From positions 1 to 7,103 of the forward strand of contig USCK01000098.1 in NCBI GenBank assembly GCA_900553205.1: a stretch of 7,103 nt of DNA, given 5' to 3'. This document shows positions 5,872 through 7,103 of the stretch, piece by piece (the stretch's first letter is position 1; each line of letters begins with the position of its first letter). Under the pieces are notes generated by a model. It ran no database searches. It had not been told where the DNA came from and saw nothing but the letters and a program-made list of their open reading frames with translations. The translations under genes and the position numbers were made by a program. The stretch is from an uncultured bacterium (lineage in GTDB: Bacteria > Cyanobacteriota > Vampirovibrionia > Gastranaerophilales > Gastranaerophilaceae).

Positions 5872-6948
5872 CTAACTGATATTTCCGTCTTTGATATTAT
5901 AAATTTTTACATTATTCAAGAAGGTATCATCAAACAATAATGTATCTACAGAGGTAATAATTGTTTGAGTTTCTTCTTCTATTGTTTTTAATAAATAATT
6001 CTGTCTTATATCGTCAAGCTCTGCAAGTACATCATCAAGTAGCAAAATAGGTGATTCTCCGAGCTTTTCTTTTATAAGATTAATTTCTGCAAGTTTTAGA
6101 GCCAGAACAACAGTTCGTTGTTGACCTTGTGATGCAAATTTTGTGGCATCTCTATTATTGATATAAAAAAGCACATCATCTCTATGAGGTCCGACACATG
6201 CCTGTTTTCTTGCAATTTCTTCTGCTCTGCGTTCTTGCAGTTCTTCTTCTAAATATTGAGCGATATCTTCAATTTTATTTTCTTTTACGGAATATTCAAT
6301 ATCAAAGTTTTCGAATTCGGCAATATTATTGTGCTTAATTATGGCATGTGATTTAAGTTCTTGAATAAATTTTTGTCTTAATAATATAATATTTGAACCT
6401 GTAATTACTAATTGATAATTATATACATCTAAAAGTTCATTATTTATTTCAGGAAGTTTTAAGAGATTACTTTTTTGAATCCGAATTTTTTCATATTTAT
6501 TTAGTCTTTCATCATAAGCTGGATAAATTTGAGATATAGCTCTATCCAGCCAATTTCGTCTATCTTGTGGGCAACCTCTTAGTAGCATCAAATCTTCTGT
6601 TGAGAATAAAACTGTTTTTAAAACTGATTTAAAATTTTTAGGTGTAGTTTTAAGTCCATTAAGTTTTAATGTTCTTTTAGAGTTTTCATAAATTATAGCC
6701 ATATCAATATCTGTATCAGATTTGTTAATTTGGGCTTCTATTGCAAATCCTTCACTGTCAAAATTGATTAGTTCTTTTACATTTGATGTTCTTGGTGATT
6801 TTAATTGAGATAAATAATATACACTTTCAAGAATATTAGTTTTACCTTGCGCATTTTTTCCGATAATCAAAATCTTATCGGAAGAAAAATCAAGGTTAAT
6901 ATTTTTGCAATTTCTGTAATTTTTAAGTGAAATATTATTAATTCTCAT
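5872..6948 (-). CDS. recF: DNA replication and repair protein RecF
   Basis: RecF is an SMC/ABC-type ATPase that, with RecO and RecR, helps load RecA onto gapped DNA at stalled forks. It acts in the cytosol on DNA. The 358-residue length is normal. Motifs in order: family N-terminus ISLKNYRN (6-13), Walker A GKNAQGKT (30-37), STEDLMLLRGCPQDRRNWLD (116-135, the RecF-typical p..RR.flD block), GPHRDDVLFYI (253-263), ABC signature SQGQQR (273-278), Walker B ILLLDDVLAELD (301-312) with Glu310, and ITSVD (331-335) near the C-terminus. All key ATPase residues are present. It is not next to dnaN or gyrB here as far as the window shows; instead bamA follows after 120 bases. The ATG at 6948 has no Shine-Dalgarno but has a perfect TATAAT seven bases upstream. 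Confidence 0.96.
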   Translation of the reverse strand: MRINNISLKNYRNCKNINLDFSSDKILIIGKNAQGKTNILESVYYLSQLKSPRTSNVKELINFDSEGFAIEAQINKSDTDIDMAIIYENSKRTLKLNGLKTTPKNFKSVLKTVLFSTEDLMLLRGCPQDRRNWLDRAISQIYPAYDERLNKYEKIRIQKSNLLKLPEINNELLDVYNYQLVITGSNIILLRQKFIQELKSHAIIKHNNIAEFENFDIEYSVKENKIEDIAQYLEEELQERRAEEIARKQACVGPHRDDVLFYINNRDATKFASQGQQRTVVLALKLAEINLIKEKLGESPILLLDDVLAELDDIRQNYLLKTIEEETQTIITSVDTLLFDDTFLNNVKIYNIKDGNIS

Positions 6949-6955
6949 GTGAATA

Positions 6956-6961
6956 ATTATA
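6956..6961 (-). promoter_or_regulatory. Putative -10 box for recF
   Basis: The minus strand reads a perfect TATAAT, followed by TATTCAC and the ATG of recF. The seven-base gap would put the transcription start at the ATG itself. The best -35 at 17 bases (TTTTTA) is weak. Confidence 0.45.
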
Positions 6962-7013
6962 CTTCAAAAGGAGATTGATAAAAAATATCTTGATTTTGTA
7001 TTATTTAGATGTT

Positions 7014-7039
7014 AAACTAAAACAGTCGTACAGGACGAC
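7014..7039 (-). terminator. Weak terminator-like hairpin upstream of recF
   Basis: Bases 7025-7039 form a perfect five-pair stem (GTCGT/ACGAC) with a five-base loop. Read on the minus strand, the stem is followed by TGTTTTAGTTT, an interrupted T-tract. It could end a transcript entering from beyond the right edge, which would separate recF from whatever lies upstream. The stem is short and the T-run imperfect. Confidence 0.3.
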
Positions 7040-7103
7040 AGTTCTATAGGTTTTAAACTCTTTAGGGCTTATAGGAAACCGGTCACAATGGCTGTGGCAC
7101 TCT
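7016..7103. other. Unassigned GC-richer stretch with several possible hairpins, cut by the window edge
   Basis: About 43% of these 88 bases are G or C, clearly more than the flanking DNA. Three consecutive stems can be drawn: 7025-7029/7035-7039, 7049-7053/7076-7080 (GGTTT/AAACC) and 7082-7087/7093-7098 (with one G-U pair on the plus strand). Two frames stay open: a plus-strand frame from 7016, whose first ATG is at 7088 (MAVAL, cut off), and a minus-strand frame ending in TAA at 7001. It could be the end or start of a structured RNA, or the edge of a gene. I cannot decide from what is visible. Confidence 0.35.

Noticed and set aside
6966..6983. Plus-strand AAAAGGAG followed by a TTG, as if a small gene began here
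   Set aside because: The TTG is only one or two bases past the site, the frame closes after 24 codons at a TAG, and the stretch overlaps the recF promoter region.
7062..7080. Plus-strand GGGCTTATAGG recalls the 3' end of bacterial RNase P RNA (CCCGGCUUAUAGG)
   Set aside because: Only nine bases agree, and the preceding ACAGAA element and other conserved regions are missing.
7001..7102. Minus-strand open frame of 33 codons entering from the right edge and ending at 7001, as if the C-terminus of a gene before recF
   Set aside because: It reads through a terminator-like hairpin, is unusually rich in Cys and His (CHSHCDRF), matches no C-terminus I can name, and a plus-strand frame is open over the same bases.
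7078..7103. Minus-strand text AGCCATTGTGACCGG resembles the CGCCACTGTGACCGG core of cobalamin riboswitches
   Set aside because: The B12-box part that should follow (AAGTCAGGA..ACC-like) is not recognisable, and regulation of recF by cobalamin would be odd. The rest lies outside the window, so no call is made.

Overview
The window is AT-rich and densely coded. It most likely comes from a Gram-negative-type (diderm), low-GC bacterium. BamA and a Skp/OmpH-type chaperone show that there is an outer membrane. The BamA carries three POTRA domains, the number usual in cyanobacterial Omp85 proteins, rather than the five of proteobacteria. Together with the base composition and the style of the two lineage-specific proteins, this suggests a non-photosynthetic relative of cyanobacteria (Vampirovibrionia/Melainabacteria, perhaps Gastranaerophilales). 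The lineage is an inference, not something the sequence proves.

Layout. Bases 21-617 (+) hold an unassigned 198-residue cytosolic protein. It converges on the minus-strand cluster with no spacer, so the two stop codons abut at 617/618. The rest is a minus-strand series, read from right to left: recF (6948-5872), a 120-base spacer with a putative promoter and a pair of direct repeats, bamA (5751-3853), skp/ompH (3837-3385), a pyrimidine-nucleoside-phosphorylase-family gene (3383-2121), and a 488-residue protein (2084-618). The four genes from bamA onward are spaced by 15, 1 and 36 bases and are probably one operon. Bases 6949-7103 contain no complete gene. They hold the probable recF promoter and, from about 7016 to the edge, a more GC-rich, hairpin-rich stretch of unknown nature.

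How the genes relate. Skp/OmpH would escort unfolded outer-membrane proteins across the periplasm to BamA, which inserts them. RecF is a DNA-repair protein and the phosphorylase belongs to nucleoside salvage, so these two are functionally separate from envelope assembly.

The most striking item is the 488-residue protein. Its last ~320 residues look like the cytosolic substrate- and chaperone-docking domain of FlhA/SctV (FHIPEP), the export gate of flagellar and type III secretion systems. The membrane domain is absent. In its place are a DUF4177-like N-terminus and a coiled coil. A soluble, stand-alone export-gate domain downstream of outer-membrane biogenesis genes is the best candidate here for an undescribed function. 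Other points are a phosphorylase with several replaced active-site residues, and matching -10 boxes exactly 7 bases before the bamA and recF start codons with no Shine-Dalgarno, which suggests leaderless transcripts.
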